A stretch of DNA of 64,000 bases. Origin: a virus. A model generated the notes under the pieces. The model was given only the letters and a program-made list of their open reading frames with translations. It had not been told where the DNA came from and searched no databases. Shown here in pieces: positions 8,032-16,165 of the stretch. The stretch is from positions 18,924 through 82,923 of the IMG/VR virus record IMGVR_UViG_3300030107_004423. One strand, written 5' to 3'. The position numbers and the translations under genes were made by a program. Position 1 is the stretch's first letter; each line of letters begins with the position of its first letter.

Positions 8032-8302
8032 CATTATCTCCTCTAGCAGGCTTATAAATACTTCTAGGTATACTTTCGTATTCATTTTCTGAATTATTTT
8101 GATTTTTACATCTAATATCTATAATTTTAATAGCATTATGAGGTATATCATAATATCTTTGATCTTTTTTTAAATCTTGTCTTTCTACTTCAATATGGGT
8201 CTCGCTTTTTAAATTTATTTCTTCCAAAGCATCTTCAATATAAGCTATAGCTAGTCCAGTTTGATTCATACCAGCTCTTTCCATTAATTTTTGAACTTTC
8301 AT
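8021..8302 (-). CDS. Tail adaptor-like small protein A, 93 aa
   Basis: Starts MKVQKLMERAGMNQTG and ends with a YDIPHNAIKIIDIR...IPRS block. Both halves match the two ends of the 437-aa protein at 62040, which carries ~340 additional residues between them. The block resembles the short beta region seen in podovirus gp4/gp11-like ring adaptors, so a head-tail connector role is plausible. The gene overlaps the stop of the 233-aa adaptor gene and the start of the 377-aa gene. Confidence 0.7.
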   Translation of the reverse strand: MKVQKLMERAGMNQTGLAIAYIEDALEEINLKSETHIEVERQDLKKDQRYYDIPHNAIKIIDIRCKNQNNSENEYESIPRSIYKPARGDNDGI

Positions 8303-9003
8303 TATCTACCGCCTCTTTGTTGTTTTTGTTGTGGAGGTTTTCCAAAAGAATTGCTATAGTCTGCTTTTAAAGATTCTAAATGAGTATTTAAAGTTCTTGC
8401 CAATTCACTATCTTCCTCTGTTATGTTAATTTCTGCAATCTTAGCTTCTATTGATCTTATAGCTGCAAAAGTAACTACTAAATATACCATTTCTGCAGGA
8501 AAATACTTAACATCATCATGAGTATTATTTAAAGCTACACCATTACCATCTACTGGACTATTATTAATATAGTACACTTCAATACCATTATTACTACTTG
8601 GAACAGGATATACATTTACAATACCAGTATCATCTAATACATAAGCAGGATGATATTGAGATGCATAATGTATGCTATCTTTATCTACTACTCTTGATTG
8701 TAGAGCTACACTTACTTTTCTACACTCTCTCCATGCAGTAGATCCATCTGAACTTCCATCAGCTCCAGCTTCCCTTAAAACTGTAAGTATCTTTGCTCTA
8801 CCTATTTCTATTCCTTGAGAATCACTTGCAGTTTTTCTTATAAAAAGATCAGCATCTTGAGGTCTTGATGCTATAATTTTATTAGTAACATCTATAACAC
8901 CATCTCTTAAGAATTGACTTAATTCTGTATTGTCTGGAGTAGTACCACTATCAGATATTGTTATTCCTGTTAAAGCTGATACTTGTGAATTAAAATTTGC
9001 CAT
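8302..9003 (-). CDS. Head-tail ring adaptor A, 233 aa
   Basis: The N-terminus has NTELSQFLRDGVIDVTNKII; the middle is beta-rich (Y.PAYVLDDTGIVNVYPVPS, IEVYYIN); the C-terminus is a helical hairpin (VYLVVTFAAIRSIEAKIAE...LESLKADYSNSF). This layout fits adaptor proteins (P22 gp4 / T7 gp11 type) that sit below the portal. The partial gene at 63353 is its paralogue with the same three parts. A good AGGAGA site precedes the ATG. It starts cassette A directly after the head genes. Confidence 0.78.
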   Translation of the reverse strand: MANFNSQVSALTGITISDSGTTPDNTELSQFLRDGVIDVTNKIIASRPQDADLFIRKTASDSQGIEIGRAKILTVLREAGADGSSDGSTAWRECRKVSVALQSRVVDKDSIHYASQYHPAYVLDDTGIVNVYPVPSSNNGIEVYYINNSPVDGNGVALNNTHDDVKYFPAEMVYLVVTFAAIRSIEAKIAEINITEEDSELARTLNTHLESLKADYSNSFGKPPQQKQQRGGR

Positions 9004-9018
9004 TTATCTCCTAAGGCG

Positions 9019-9059
9019 CCCGCCCTCCTAGAAGAACCCATATCATTCCAGGAGAGCGA
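9019..9059 (-). promoter_or_regulatory. GC-rich hairpin between head and tail genes
   Basis: The 89-base gap between the 198-aa and adaptor genes holds an unusually GC-rich imperfect inverted repeat (CGCCCTCCT with AGGAGAGCG, one mismatch) in otherwise AT-rich DNA. It lacks a T-run on the minus strand, so it may act as an attenuator, RNA-processing site or mRNA stabiliser separating head from tail expression. Confidence 0.4.
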
Positions 9060-9092
9060 GCTTTTTAGTTTGTTAGTTAACTGTTATGCATC

Positions 9093-9689
9093 CTATGTTG
9101 TTGCAAATGCCCCTGTAGCCGCTGAACCACCATTACCTTGGTTGCCCCCTACGCATTCTACATGCCATTTACTACCATTGAAAACAAACGTTAGTTTGGT
9201 GCCAATTCCCCAGCCGCCATTTGTAGCGCCTGTTAAATTCAAGAAATCGTCACCAGTTCCGTCTGCTATATCTATAGTATATCCAGCACCAGCAGCAACT
9301 GCTGTTTGCTTTAATACATATGATGTAGCAGCAAAGAACTCACCTGCTGTTCCATACTTATGAACTGCCGAATCAGCTAAAGCTGCGATATATAATACTA
9401 CTATCTTATCGCCAACTGTAGAACTAGCAGCTGCAGGCAGTGTATATGCCGCAGCATCTGTATCATTTAGATGATATGTTGTATTTGCTGCTAATGCTCC
9501 TGCAGCTGTTAATGCAGTTACGCTAGTATGAATACCAACACCTTTATTGATTTCATTAGCAGTAACTGTTAAATCACTAACTACACCAAAATCAGTTTCT
9601 GATATTGTCGCAAGCTCTTTAACTTCATCATAGGTAATCTCAGAGTCTGAGTGACCAGCTAACCAGTATTTTCCTTTACTTTGAGCCAT
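9093..9689 (-). CDS. Head decoration/minor structural protein candidate, 198 aa
   Basis: Ala/Thr/Gly-rich beta protein with a C-terminal block GTKLTFVFNGSKWHVECVGGN typical of head-fibre or decoration proteins that present a beta-sandwich. It follows the capsid and 205-aa genes in the head block and precedes the tail adaptors. GC content is visibly higher than in neighbours, as for the capsid gene. No specific family recognised; head decoration is inferred from position and composition. Confidence 0.55.
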   Translation of the reverse strand: MAQSKGKYWLAGHSDSEITYDEVKELATISETDFGVVSDLTVTANEINKGVGIHTSVTALTAAGALAANTTYHLNDTDAAAYTLPAAASSTVGDKIVVLYIAALADSAVHKYGTAGEFFAATSYVLKQTAVAAGAGYTIDIADGTGDDFLNLTGATNGGWGIGTKLTFVFNGSKWHVECVGGNQGNGGSAATGAFATT

Positions 9690-9703
9690 TGTCTACCTCC
9701 TTA

Positions 9704-10321
9704 TTATACTGTTGAGAATGCAAGTGAACCATTAACTGATCCGTCACCAAGTTCAACGCCTCTAAAAGCAGGTGTCCAAACGCCTTCTTCTTCGCAAAAG
9801 AAAGCCCATTCTGCACCAGTCATTGTTTGATTATTAGTTGCACTACCTGCATAAGTAAGAGTATTATTCCCAAATGCTATATTTACAATAGTGCCGCCTG
9901 CCATACCTACAGTTGGAGTATTGACAGAGTGGTAATTAGGAGACATTACAGTTCCTGCACCAGCTCCACCAGCAGCAACATTCAAGTTCCCAGCTTTGAA
10001 TGTTTCTCCTGAAGCGCATGATATAACGTGATTCTGACCGCCATCAAATTGAGCAGCATGTCTGTATACAGTCAATCCGCCTACTTTAGCAGCAGGAAGA
10101 GTTGTTGCAGCAGCACCTGTGTCAGCTACACCAAGAGACTCGCAGAGTTGACCATCAACTAATGTTATTCCACTTCTTGATTTGGCTTCTGTTGTATCAG
10201 CAGCTAATTGTATAGTTAGGTGTCCAAAATTCCAAGAATTTAAAGCAAGTTTATTTTCCCAAAACTTAGCACTAACCATATGGCCATCAAATGAATTTTG
10301 TCCGTATAATGGATTTGCCAT
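9704..10321 (-). CDS. Head decoration/minor structural protein candidate, 205 aa
   Basis: Lies 15 bases after the capsid gene. The sequence is Gly/Ala/Thr rich with a long beta-type low-complexity centre (NVAAGGAGAGTVMSP) and a hydrophobic aromatic C-terminus (EWAFFCEEEGVWTPAFRGVE). A strong ribosome site precedes the ATG. Location directly after the major capsid gene is the usual place for decoration or head-completion proteins; function inferred from that. No clear paralogue elsewhere in the window. Confidence 0.55.
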   Translation of the reverse strand: MANPLYGQNSFDGHMVSAKFWENKLALNSWNFGHLTIQLAADTTEAKSRSGITLVDGQLCESLGVADTGAAATTLPAAKVGGLTVYRHAAQFDGGQNHVISCASGETFKAGNLNVAAGGAGAGTVMSPNYHSVNTPTVGMAGGTIVNIAFGNNTLTYAGSATNNQTMTGAEWAFFCEEEGVWTPAFRGVELGDGSVNGSLAFSTV

Positions 10322-10336
10322 TTTAAACCTCCTTTA

Positions 10337-11896
10337 TTAAGTCCAGATAGAATGAGTCTCAGGACAGCACCATTCCATTCCAGCTTCAGTTAAGATTTGA
10401 TCTACTCTACGATCGACCCCAGAGTTCTCTAATGTTTGAACTCCTACGTAGACTGATGTATCTCTATTAAGACCGTTACCAACTAATGGTCTGTATGCAC
10501 AATATTTCATATTAATACCAAGCATTTTAACTTGAGTACCATCTAAATGAACATTACGTGCAACATTAATATCTCCATATACAGTTGATATAGTAGTAAC
10601 ATCAATACCGAATACTTTTTTCTTATTAGCTATTGAAAAATCAGCTCTATAGTTAGAAGAAAGCTCTAGATTATTTCTAAAGTATCCAGATAATTTATGC
10701 ATCCAATTAAATACTTCTGTAGAACAGAAGAAGATAGTTGAAGAAGCATTATTATATCTAGGATCTAACATTGCTGAAAGATCATCTAAGAAATCATCTT
10801 GAGTTTTAGTTGCTATTGCAAGGCTAAAAGTATTACCATATGTTGAAATATAGTTTACAGCACCTTCAGTAGTATTATATGTACTATTTTGACTACCAAA
10901 AAGCATTGCATTTTCAATATCCCATTTATGTTCAATCAGCTTTTCTTTCCAGATACGTGCCCACTCATTACCTTCATACTTAAGAACTGTAGCTCTATCA
11001 GTATTGTTCATCACACATGATGTTTTGAAGATTTGAGTTTGGCCTGTAGCTGTTACATAAGGCTGATCTTGCCATGTTTCGGGATATCCACTACCAGCTG
11101 CAAAAGCACTACCAACAACATATGATTTAAAGCCTTCCATATATTCAGTACTCTTAGCTACTGTAGTAACACTAGCATCTGCACCCAATCCAGCGCCAGT
11201 AGGACTATCTGCTGAAGTATCATCAGTAGTACCTGCTGCAGATGTAAATACTATACTTGAAGCACCCTTAACACAAGTAACATTTAATATAGCTTTATTA
11301 ATTACACTTGAATTTGCTGTTGCAGAATCAGGATGAGAATCCAAATCAACTGAATTTACTTTCCATAAAGTGTATCCTGAAACAGTACCAGCTGTTGAAT
11401 TTCCTGTGCTAGAAGCATGAGGAACTTTGATTATTTGACCAGGAATAAAGAACAATGGTTGTGTACCTTTAGCTCCTTCATGATAATCAACTGTTTTTCC
11501 ATATATATTACCTTGATTACCGTTATTATTATAATCAGTAAAAAAGCTCATAGTATATACATTACCTTCAGCTGGAGATAATGCTCCATTATTAGCTGAT
11601 GTTGTAGGTATAGCTGCTGATGTTGTACTTAAATCAGCTAAATAGCCATACCTTTTAGTGTATGAAGATCTCTTCTCTGTAAATTTAAAAGAAGGATCAT
11701 CAGTAGGCTTCTTAGAAACCTTACTCAAGAAACGGAAAAACGGATCTTGCGCTAAAGAAAGTTCTGATACCATATCACCGAAGTTATACTTTCTTCGTAA
11801 AGCACCAGTACTTAAACTAGTAGCGGATCCAGTTCTGCCGTCATTATAAGTACCAGAAGTATAATTACTTCCAGTTACGTTTAGAATGTCAGACAT
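10337..11896 (-). CDS. Major capsid protein, 519 aa
   Basis: Position (after portal and scaffold), size and the N-terminal region (LSLAQDPFFRFLSKVSKKPTDDP..F..E.R) fit a major capsid protein of the N4/SU10-like coat families within the HK97-fold group. The C-terminal region includes typical capsid blocks (FFCSTEVFNWMHKLSGY, DRRVDQILTEAGMEWCCPE). Cleavage of an N-terminal delta region is not evident. Assignment rests on synteny and motif impression. Only one copy exists in the window, unlike the tail genes. Confidence 0.8.
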   Translation of the reverse strand: MSDILNVTGSNYTSGTYNDGRTGSATSLSTGALRRKYNFGDMVSELSLAQDPFFRFLSKVSKKPTDDPSFKFTEKRSSYTKRYGYLADLSTTSAAIPTTSANNGALSPAEGNVYTMSFFTDYNNNGNQGNIYGKTVDYHEGAKGTQPLFFIPGQIIKVPHASSTGNSTAGTVSGYTLWKVNSVDLDSHPDSATANSSVINKAILNVTCVKGASSIVFTSAAGTTDDTSADSPTGAGLGADASVTTVAKSTEYMEGFKSYVVGSAFAAGSGYPETWQDQPYVTATGQTQIFKTSCVMNNTDRATVLKYEGNEWARIWKEKLIEHKWDIENAMLFGSQNSTYNTTEGAVNYISTYGNTFSLAIATKTQDDFLDDLSAMLDPRYNNASSTIFFCSTEVFNWMHKLSGYFRNNLELSSNYRADFSIANKKKVFGIDVTTISTVYGDINVARNVHLDGTQVKMLGINMKYCAYRPLVGNGLNRDTSVYVGVQTLENSGVDRRVDQILTEAGMEWCCPETHSIWT

Positions 11897-11946
11897 TTGT
11901 CTATCTCCTTTGTTAAGTTCGAGATAGACTTAATTATTATATAAGC

Positions 11947-12873
11947 CTACCCAAACAAGTTATCAACTTTATTATCAAAGCCTAAGATATTATCAAAGAC
12001 ATCTCTGTCTACTGATTGATCTTTACTACCTTGATTATTTGCTCCTGATGCGGTTGTAGGCATATTTCTAACATTTTGCATTTGATTTAACATATCTTGC
12101 TTAGTAGCATTTGCTACATTAGCATTTGTCTTGTCTTTATTTAATAAATAATGTATATCATCTAAAGTCATAGTATGTTTTTTTGCATCTTCTTTAAACT
12201 GTGCAAATTGTTCATCAGACATATTATTCTTTTGCTTAAATTCTTGCTCTTGTTGAACTTTTATTCTTTGTTGTCCAGCTTGTACAGCTTTTGTTTGTTC
12301 AGTTTTGATCATTTGCTGAACTCTGTTTTGAACCATACCGTCAACATGGGCATTCATAAGCTTAGCACTGTCTGAATCTGGATTTGACATAGCTTCTTGT
12401 GCATCAAATACAAAATCCTCTTCGAGATCTAATTTTTGTTGTATAGTTTGAGAAGGCTTACCTCCACTAACTAAATAATCTCTAACATGCTCTACTAAAC
12501 CACCATCTTTTTTCATAGCTTCAAGAACAGGTACGAAAGCTTCTACTTCCTTATACTGATCTCTCCACTTAACAGCTTCTCTGCTACTATCTTTGTAGCG
12601 TGTTTCCCAGTCTGTGCTGTTATCAGGCTGAGCACTTTCCACATTATCGGAGCCAACTTGTTGATTATCGTAGGTTACCTGTGCGGGGCTACTATCTTGT
12701 TGGGTTGCCTCAGTGTTGTCTATAATGCCGCCATTAACGACATTTTCTAGTTCATTAAAGAAATCGCTGGAGCCTGAAGTAGATTCTGGTACTGCTGATT
12801 CTGCTTGTTCAAATGAATCAGCTTGCATTCCTATTTCAGGGTTACCTTGACTTTCTTGTTGGTTGTCTATCAT
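11947..12873 (-). CDS. Scaffold protein, 308 aa
   Basis: Highly acidic Gln/Asn/Ser-rich N-terminus (~1-110) followed by a helical, coiled-coil-prone region (QQRIKVQQEQEFKQKNNMSDEQ) and a flexible C-terminus ending FDNILGFDNKVDNLFG. This composition and the portal-scaffold-capsid order are diagnostic of podovirus scaffolds, which guide procapsid assembly and then leave. No protease motif is visible. Confidence 0.8.
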   Translation of the reverse strand: MIDNQQESQGNPEIGMQADSFEQAESAVPESTSGSSDFFNELENVVNGGIIDNTEATQQDSSPAQVTYDNQQVGSDNVESAQPDNSTDWETRYKDSSREAVKWRDQYKEVEAFVPVLEAMKKDGGLVEHVRDYLVSGGKPSQTIQQKLDLEEDFVFDAQEAMSNPDSDSAKLMNAHVDGMVQNRVQQMIKTEQTKAVQAGQQRIKVQQEQEFKQKNNMSDEQFAQFKEDAKKHTMTLDDIHYLLNKDKTNANVANATKQDMLNQMQNVRNMPTTASGANNQGSKDQSVDRDVFDNILGFDNKVDNLFG

Positions 12874-12908
12874 TTATTCTCCTTTTGGATAAATTAAACC
12901 ATTGTAGT

Positions 12909-15212
12909 TTAATCATTCTTTTTGCTATTTTGCAAATTGTTTTTCATATTCTGTAATATATCGCCTTGTCTTGCTTTATTTAACTCGGCATTATTGCTCA
13001 TTACATTCTGCAGAAGTTTTTGTTTTGCTTCTGTTTCTGTGAATTGCTTGCCCATTTGAGATTTAACTTCTTCTTTCTTTTTATTTATCTCAACATCGGC
13101 TTGCATTACTTTTTGTTTGATACCAGCTTGTACCAACTGCCTTTCAAGCGTCTCAATAGTGCCATCTTTGTCTTTAACAGCTTCGGATAATTGTTGTATC
13201 TGTCCTTGAAGTTGCGCATATAATGATTTCCTTTTTACTATATTTTCTTTGTTTTTAATATCAGTTTCAGCTAATACAGCAATATCATCAACAACTCCAA
13301 GTTGCATTAATTGCTTTAGCTCTTCTAAATAAGCCCATCTATTAACAGGCATAGTAGAACCTGATACTATTCTTATATCAAATTTCTGAGCACTGATATC
13401 CATAGATTTTCCTATAGCTTCTCCCATATCATTATATATTGGAATATTAATTTCTTGATTCTTTCCTTCTTGTATTGCAGAAGGTTGTATTATTCTAAAT
13501 CTTTTATTTGCAGTATAAACAGATTGACACATCTGGACAACTATATCACCTAATTGTTTTAATGCAGGTTCAATAGATGTATGCATCCATTGTTTAATCC
13601 TTCTTGTTCCGTATTCATCTAAAGCTAACATACCTCTATATGTTTCACTAGCTCCTCCAGAATCTCCCATCATAGAGCTATATATACCTGCTAAATATTC
13701 CATATCACCTTTACCTTCTTGTACTATTTGAAAGAAAGCATTTGCTAATGGTGCAGGCATAACAGGTGTTGGTTTTTCTACTCCTGGCCTAATAGGTAAC
13801 AAAGCTCCTGGACTTGCAGAATATTTTTCCCATATATCTGCATCTAAAGAACCTTCTTCATACATCCATCTTAATGATGATCCTAATGAGGCATTATGAA
13901 CCATTATTTGATGAGCCTTATTAATTTCTTGTTGCTTTCCTATCAAAGGAGCTACAGCACTTATAGGAAATGGTGTCCCTGTCCATTTAAAATGGAATGG
14001 AACTATAGGATATTCTTTAATAGTATCAGGTAAAATATATTCATATAACAATTTGTCACTAGCTGTACAAGTTTGCTTTATTCTAGTATCATAAAATTGA
14101 ATAGTATCTACTATATTTTCTGCTATAGTAGGGTCTTTTAATAGTATTTTATATTCTTTTTCACTTATAATCTGATTTTCTATTTTAGATGCTTCTGCTT
14201 GCAATTTACTCATACATTCTTTTTGAAATGCTTGTATTTGATCCTGCATAAGTTTTTTAGCTTTTTCCATTTCTAAATTGTATCTTTCAGGAAGCATTTG
14301 ACCAGACTGAACTGCTTGTTCCATTTTAGCTTGTTGTTCCATTAATTGAACTTGCATTTCATTGGCCATTTCTTTGACCATAACCTCACATTGTTGCTTT
14401 ATAGCTTCTAACTCTTGTTTATTAGGTGGTATTCTATAAAATAAATTTATATAGGATATCTTGACTTTCTCATATGTTTCAAAAAATTCTACAAGTTGTT
14501 CCATCTCACCATCAGAAGTTATACCAAATGAATTTTGCTCATTATGATCATTATGCATAAATAATTTTTGATCATCATCTCCCAAAGGTCTTTCTGTATA
14601 AGTATTATTATTATCTTCAGCAGATGCTTGTAATATTTTTCTTTTTGATCCTGGAAATAGTTTTATTAAATGAGATTTAGGCAATACTTTTCTTATCATA
14701 ATAAAAGAAGCATCTTTAAATAGCATATCTCTAGACTTAGGATCTACAAATAAATCAAATGGCTCTGGTTGTTGTATGATTACTTCTCCCATTCCATTAT
14801 CTGCATCTTTATCTACAGATACTAACATATAGCCTACACCTTTTGTAATACTATCATTTATGGCATTGTTATAAAGTGTCCCTCCATTAGAATAATCCCA
14901 TACATAATCAGTTAAATCAGAAACGACAGAAGCAACATCAGTATCGCTCCCTTCAGTTCCTATAGCTTGCCATCTAGGATTATTATCAGTAGCATAAAAA
15001 TTTAACATTTCAACTACAGGTAATATCCTATTAATAGTAAATGTAGGCATACCTTGTTCTTCTAATAACTCTTTTTCATTATGAGTTAATTGTTCATCAT
15101 GAGCAAATTCATAACCTTTTTGGTTAATATTCTCCCATTGTTTTCTAGTAAAGTTATTAGCTAGATTATATAAAGACCTTATTTCACCTACTCTTTTATT
15201 TTGCTTTGCCAT
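12909..15212 (-). CDS. P22-type portal protein, 767 aa
   Basis: Forms the dodecameric DNA gate at one capsid vertex. Length, the N-terminal helix (RSLYNLANNFTRKQWENI), the stem/crown region around DMEYLAGIYSSMMGDSGGASETYRGM and the long Gln-rich coiled-coil C-terminus fit the P22-like portal family. Residues ~265-345 carry an extra helical, Met/Gln-rich insertion. The start overlaps the end of the small Cys-rich membrane gene. Single copy. Confidence 0.88.
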   Translation of the reverse strand: MAKQNKRVGEIRSLYNLANNFTRKQWENINQKGYEFAHDEQLTHNEKELLEEQGMPTFTINRILPVVEMLNFYATDNNPRWQAIGTEGSDTDVASVVSDLTDYVWDYSNGGTLYNNAINDSITKGVGYMLVSVDKDADNGMGEVIIQQPEPFDLFVDPKSRDMLFKDASFIMIRKVLPKSHLIKLFPGSKRKILQASAEDNNNTYTERPLGDDDQKLFMHNDHNEQNSFGITSDGEMEQLVEFFETYEKVKISYINLFYRIPPNKQELEAIKQQCEVMVKEMANEMQVQLMEQQAKMEQAVQSGQMLPERYNLEMEKAKKLMQDQIQAFQKECMSKLQAEASKIENQIISEKEYKILLKDPTIAENIVDTIQFYDTRIKQTCTASDKLLYEYILPDTIKEYPIVPFHFKWTGTPFPISAVAPLIGKQQEINKAHQIMVHNASLGSSLRWMYEEGSLDADIWEKYSASPGALLPIRPGVEKPTPVMPAPLANAFFQIVQEGKGDMEYLAGIYSSMMGDSGGASETYRGMLALDEYGTRRIKQWMHTSIEPALKQLGDIVVQMCQSVYTANKRFRIIQPSAIQEGKNQEINIPIYNDMGEAIGKSMDISAQKFDIRIVSGSTMPVNRWAYLEELKQLMQLGVVDDIAVLAETDIKNKENIVKRKSLYAQLQGQIQQLSEAVKDKDGTIETLERQLVQAGIKQKVMQADVEINKKKEEVKSQMGKQFTETEAKQKLLQNVMSNNAELNKARQGDILQNMKNNLQNSKKND

Positions 15213-15496
15213 GTGTTATCCTTTTTAAAGTTCCAATAAACGTAGTGATTACATATAGTATCGCTATCGCATATAAATTCAATATTGTGTGCATAATGCA
15301 CATGATCAGCACTGCAATAATCAGGACAAAAGTAGGAGCTGCTCCAAGGATGTACAACAGTGACCATTTCACCAAGCCTATTGTTTCCTTTAAAAGGCTT
15401 ATCCTTGATTTTATGCTGAACATATCCTGCCACATATGCTAAAACTCCTAATATTACAAATTGCTTAATCACGTATTTCGAAATGTGGAAAGTCAT
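15188..15496 (-). CDS. Small Cys/His-rich membrane protein, ~102 aa, start uncertain
   Basis: The frame gives a hydrophobic segment (YVIKQFVILGVLAYVAGYV) and then a Cys/His-rich soluble domain (CPDYC..DHVHYAH...C.....C). It overlaps the endolysin gene end and the portal start. I chose ATG at 15496; a GTG at the endolysin stop or an earlier ATG at 15541 are alternatives, and no site has a good ribosome sequence. A spanin-like role next to the endolysin is conceivable, but the frame could also be spurious; a competing hydrophobic frame (15196-15435) covers the same bases. Confidence 0.45.
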   Translation of the reverse strand: MTFHISKYVIKQFVILGVLAYVAGYVQHKIKDKPFKGNNRLGEMVTVVHPWSSSYFCPDYCSADHVHYAHNIEFICDSDTICNHYVYWNFKKDNTWQSKIKE

Positions 15497-15857
15497 CAAA
15501 CTTATTATCCTGCACTTCAAAATCTTGGTCCCAATCTCCACCCCAGCGAAGATTTACACCCATACTTTTTCCTATTCCAATGACAAAGCCCGCAAAAAGA
15601 GTTTGACGCTCCCTGTCAGCCCAATCAACAGGATAAGGAGTAATGTCCACAGCCCTAGATGGATCAGCATTATGGCGACCATTTGGGTACTTGACTTTAG
15701 TCTTACCTTCTTCAAATAATTTATCTTGTCTTTCTTGGCTTCTATGCCCTTCGAGTACTGAGCAATCCACGTGTTTAATAACTTCATTCATTACATCCTG
15801 TAATTTTTGGTCGCATGTTGCTAACCTTTCTTTTGATCTTTTTCCAAATTTAGGCAT
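15465..15857 (-). CDS. Endolysin, M15-type L-Ala-D-Glu peptidase, 130 aa
   Basis: Compact VanY/M15-like zinc peptidase that cuts peptidoglycan stem peptides. Visible motifs: LEGHRS.ERQ, H62 in GRHNADPSRAVDI with D71, W-GGDW at 105-109 and H125 in FPHFEI; H62, D71 and H125 are the expected zinc ligands. No signal peptide, so it needs a holin or similar for export. The ATG overlaps the stop of the 27-aa lysine-rich peptide. Confidence 0.9.
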   Translation of the reverse strand: MPKFGKRSKERLATCDQKLQDVMNEVIKHVDCSVLEGHRSQERQDKLFEEGKTKVKYPNGRHNADPSRAVDITPYPVDWADRERQTLFAGFVIGIGKSMGVNLRWGGDWDQDFEVQDNKFDDFPHFEIRD

Positions 15858-15940
15858 TAATACCCTCCATATTTCCTAGTTCTTTTACTTGTTGTTGTCT
15901 TTTTTTTCTTTGGTTTCGATGCCTTTCTTTTGTAAGCCAT
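15857..15940 (-). CDS. Lysine-rich micro-protein, 27 aa
   Basis: Short ORF with ATG preceded by AGGAGAATATTCA and overlapping the endolysin start (TAATG). About half of the residues are Lys/Arg, ending KYGGY. It resembles protamine-like or nucleic-acid-binding peptides; a similar basic peptide of 23 aa lies at 59969 in cassette B. It overlaps the 42-aa ORF in another frame. Function unknown. Confidence 0.6.
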   Translation of the reverse strand: MAYKRKASKPKKKKTTTSKRTRKYGGY

Positions 15941-16013
15941 TGAATATTCTCCTATAGTTTTCTTCAAAATCTTTTGACCATTTTACTCTATACTTATCAC
16001 CTTTACCATTCAT
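15885..16013 (-). CDS. Small unknown protein, 42 aa
   Basis: Starts MNGKGDKYRVKWSKDFEENY. Its ATG overlaps the stop of the 51-aa membrane gene (ATGA), implying translational coupling. It is charged and probably helical. The 3' half shares DNA with the 27-aa lysine-rich ORF in a different frame, so at least one frame is constrained by the other. No family recognised. Confidence 0.55.
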   Translation of the reverse strand: MNGKGDKYRVKWSKDFEENYRRIFNGLQKKGIETKEKKDNNK

Positions 16014-16165
16014 ATTTTGTCTATAACCTTTTTCATTATTATTTTACCTACCCATAATATAGCTATAACTCCTACCACAGTTACAACATCTAATGTATGA
16101 TTCCCGCTATCACTTTTTATAGATCCTACTGGAGTTTCTATACTGAATTGTCTTTCCTCTGTCAT
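16010..16165 (-). CDS. Small membrane protein after large terminase, 51 aa
   Basis: The N-terminus is polar (MTEERQFSIETPVGSIKSDSG) and residues ~25-45 form a membrane helix (DVVTVVGVIAILWVGKII), then a basic tail. The ATG overlaps the terminase stop (ATGA). One helix with polar outside and basic inside fits a small holin or spanin partner of the endolysin two genes downstream. Inferred from topology and place. Confidence 0.65.
   Translation of the reverse strand: MTEERQFSIETPVGSIKSDSGNHTLDVVTVVGVIAILWVGKIIMKKVIDKI

Larger units (their letters stand above)
1423..9003 (-). repeat. Duplicated tail cassette, copy A
   Basis: Ten genes in the same order and orientation as 56075-64000: adaptor, adaptor-like, completion protein, 48-aa membrane, phosphoesterase, 153-aa, 76-aa, 34-aa membrane, 59-aa, small GTG ORF, nozzle (plus the anchor gene beyond). 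The core 4983-6898 is nearly identical at protein level to copy B; flanks are diverged. Confidence 0.9.

Noticed and set aside
15196-15435. 79-aa hydrophobic frame overlapping the Cys-rich small membrane gene
   Set aside because: AT-rich shadow frames often look hydrophobic; the alternative frame has a Cys/His pattern and a clear hydrophilic domain. Both remain uncertain.
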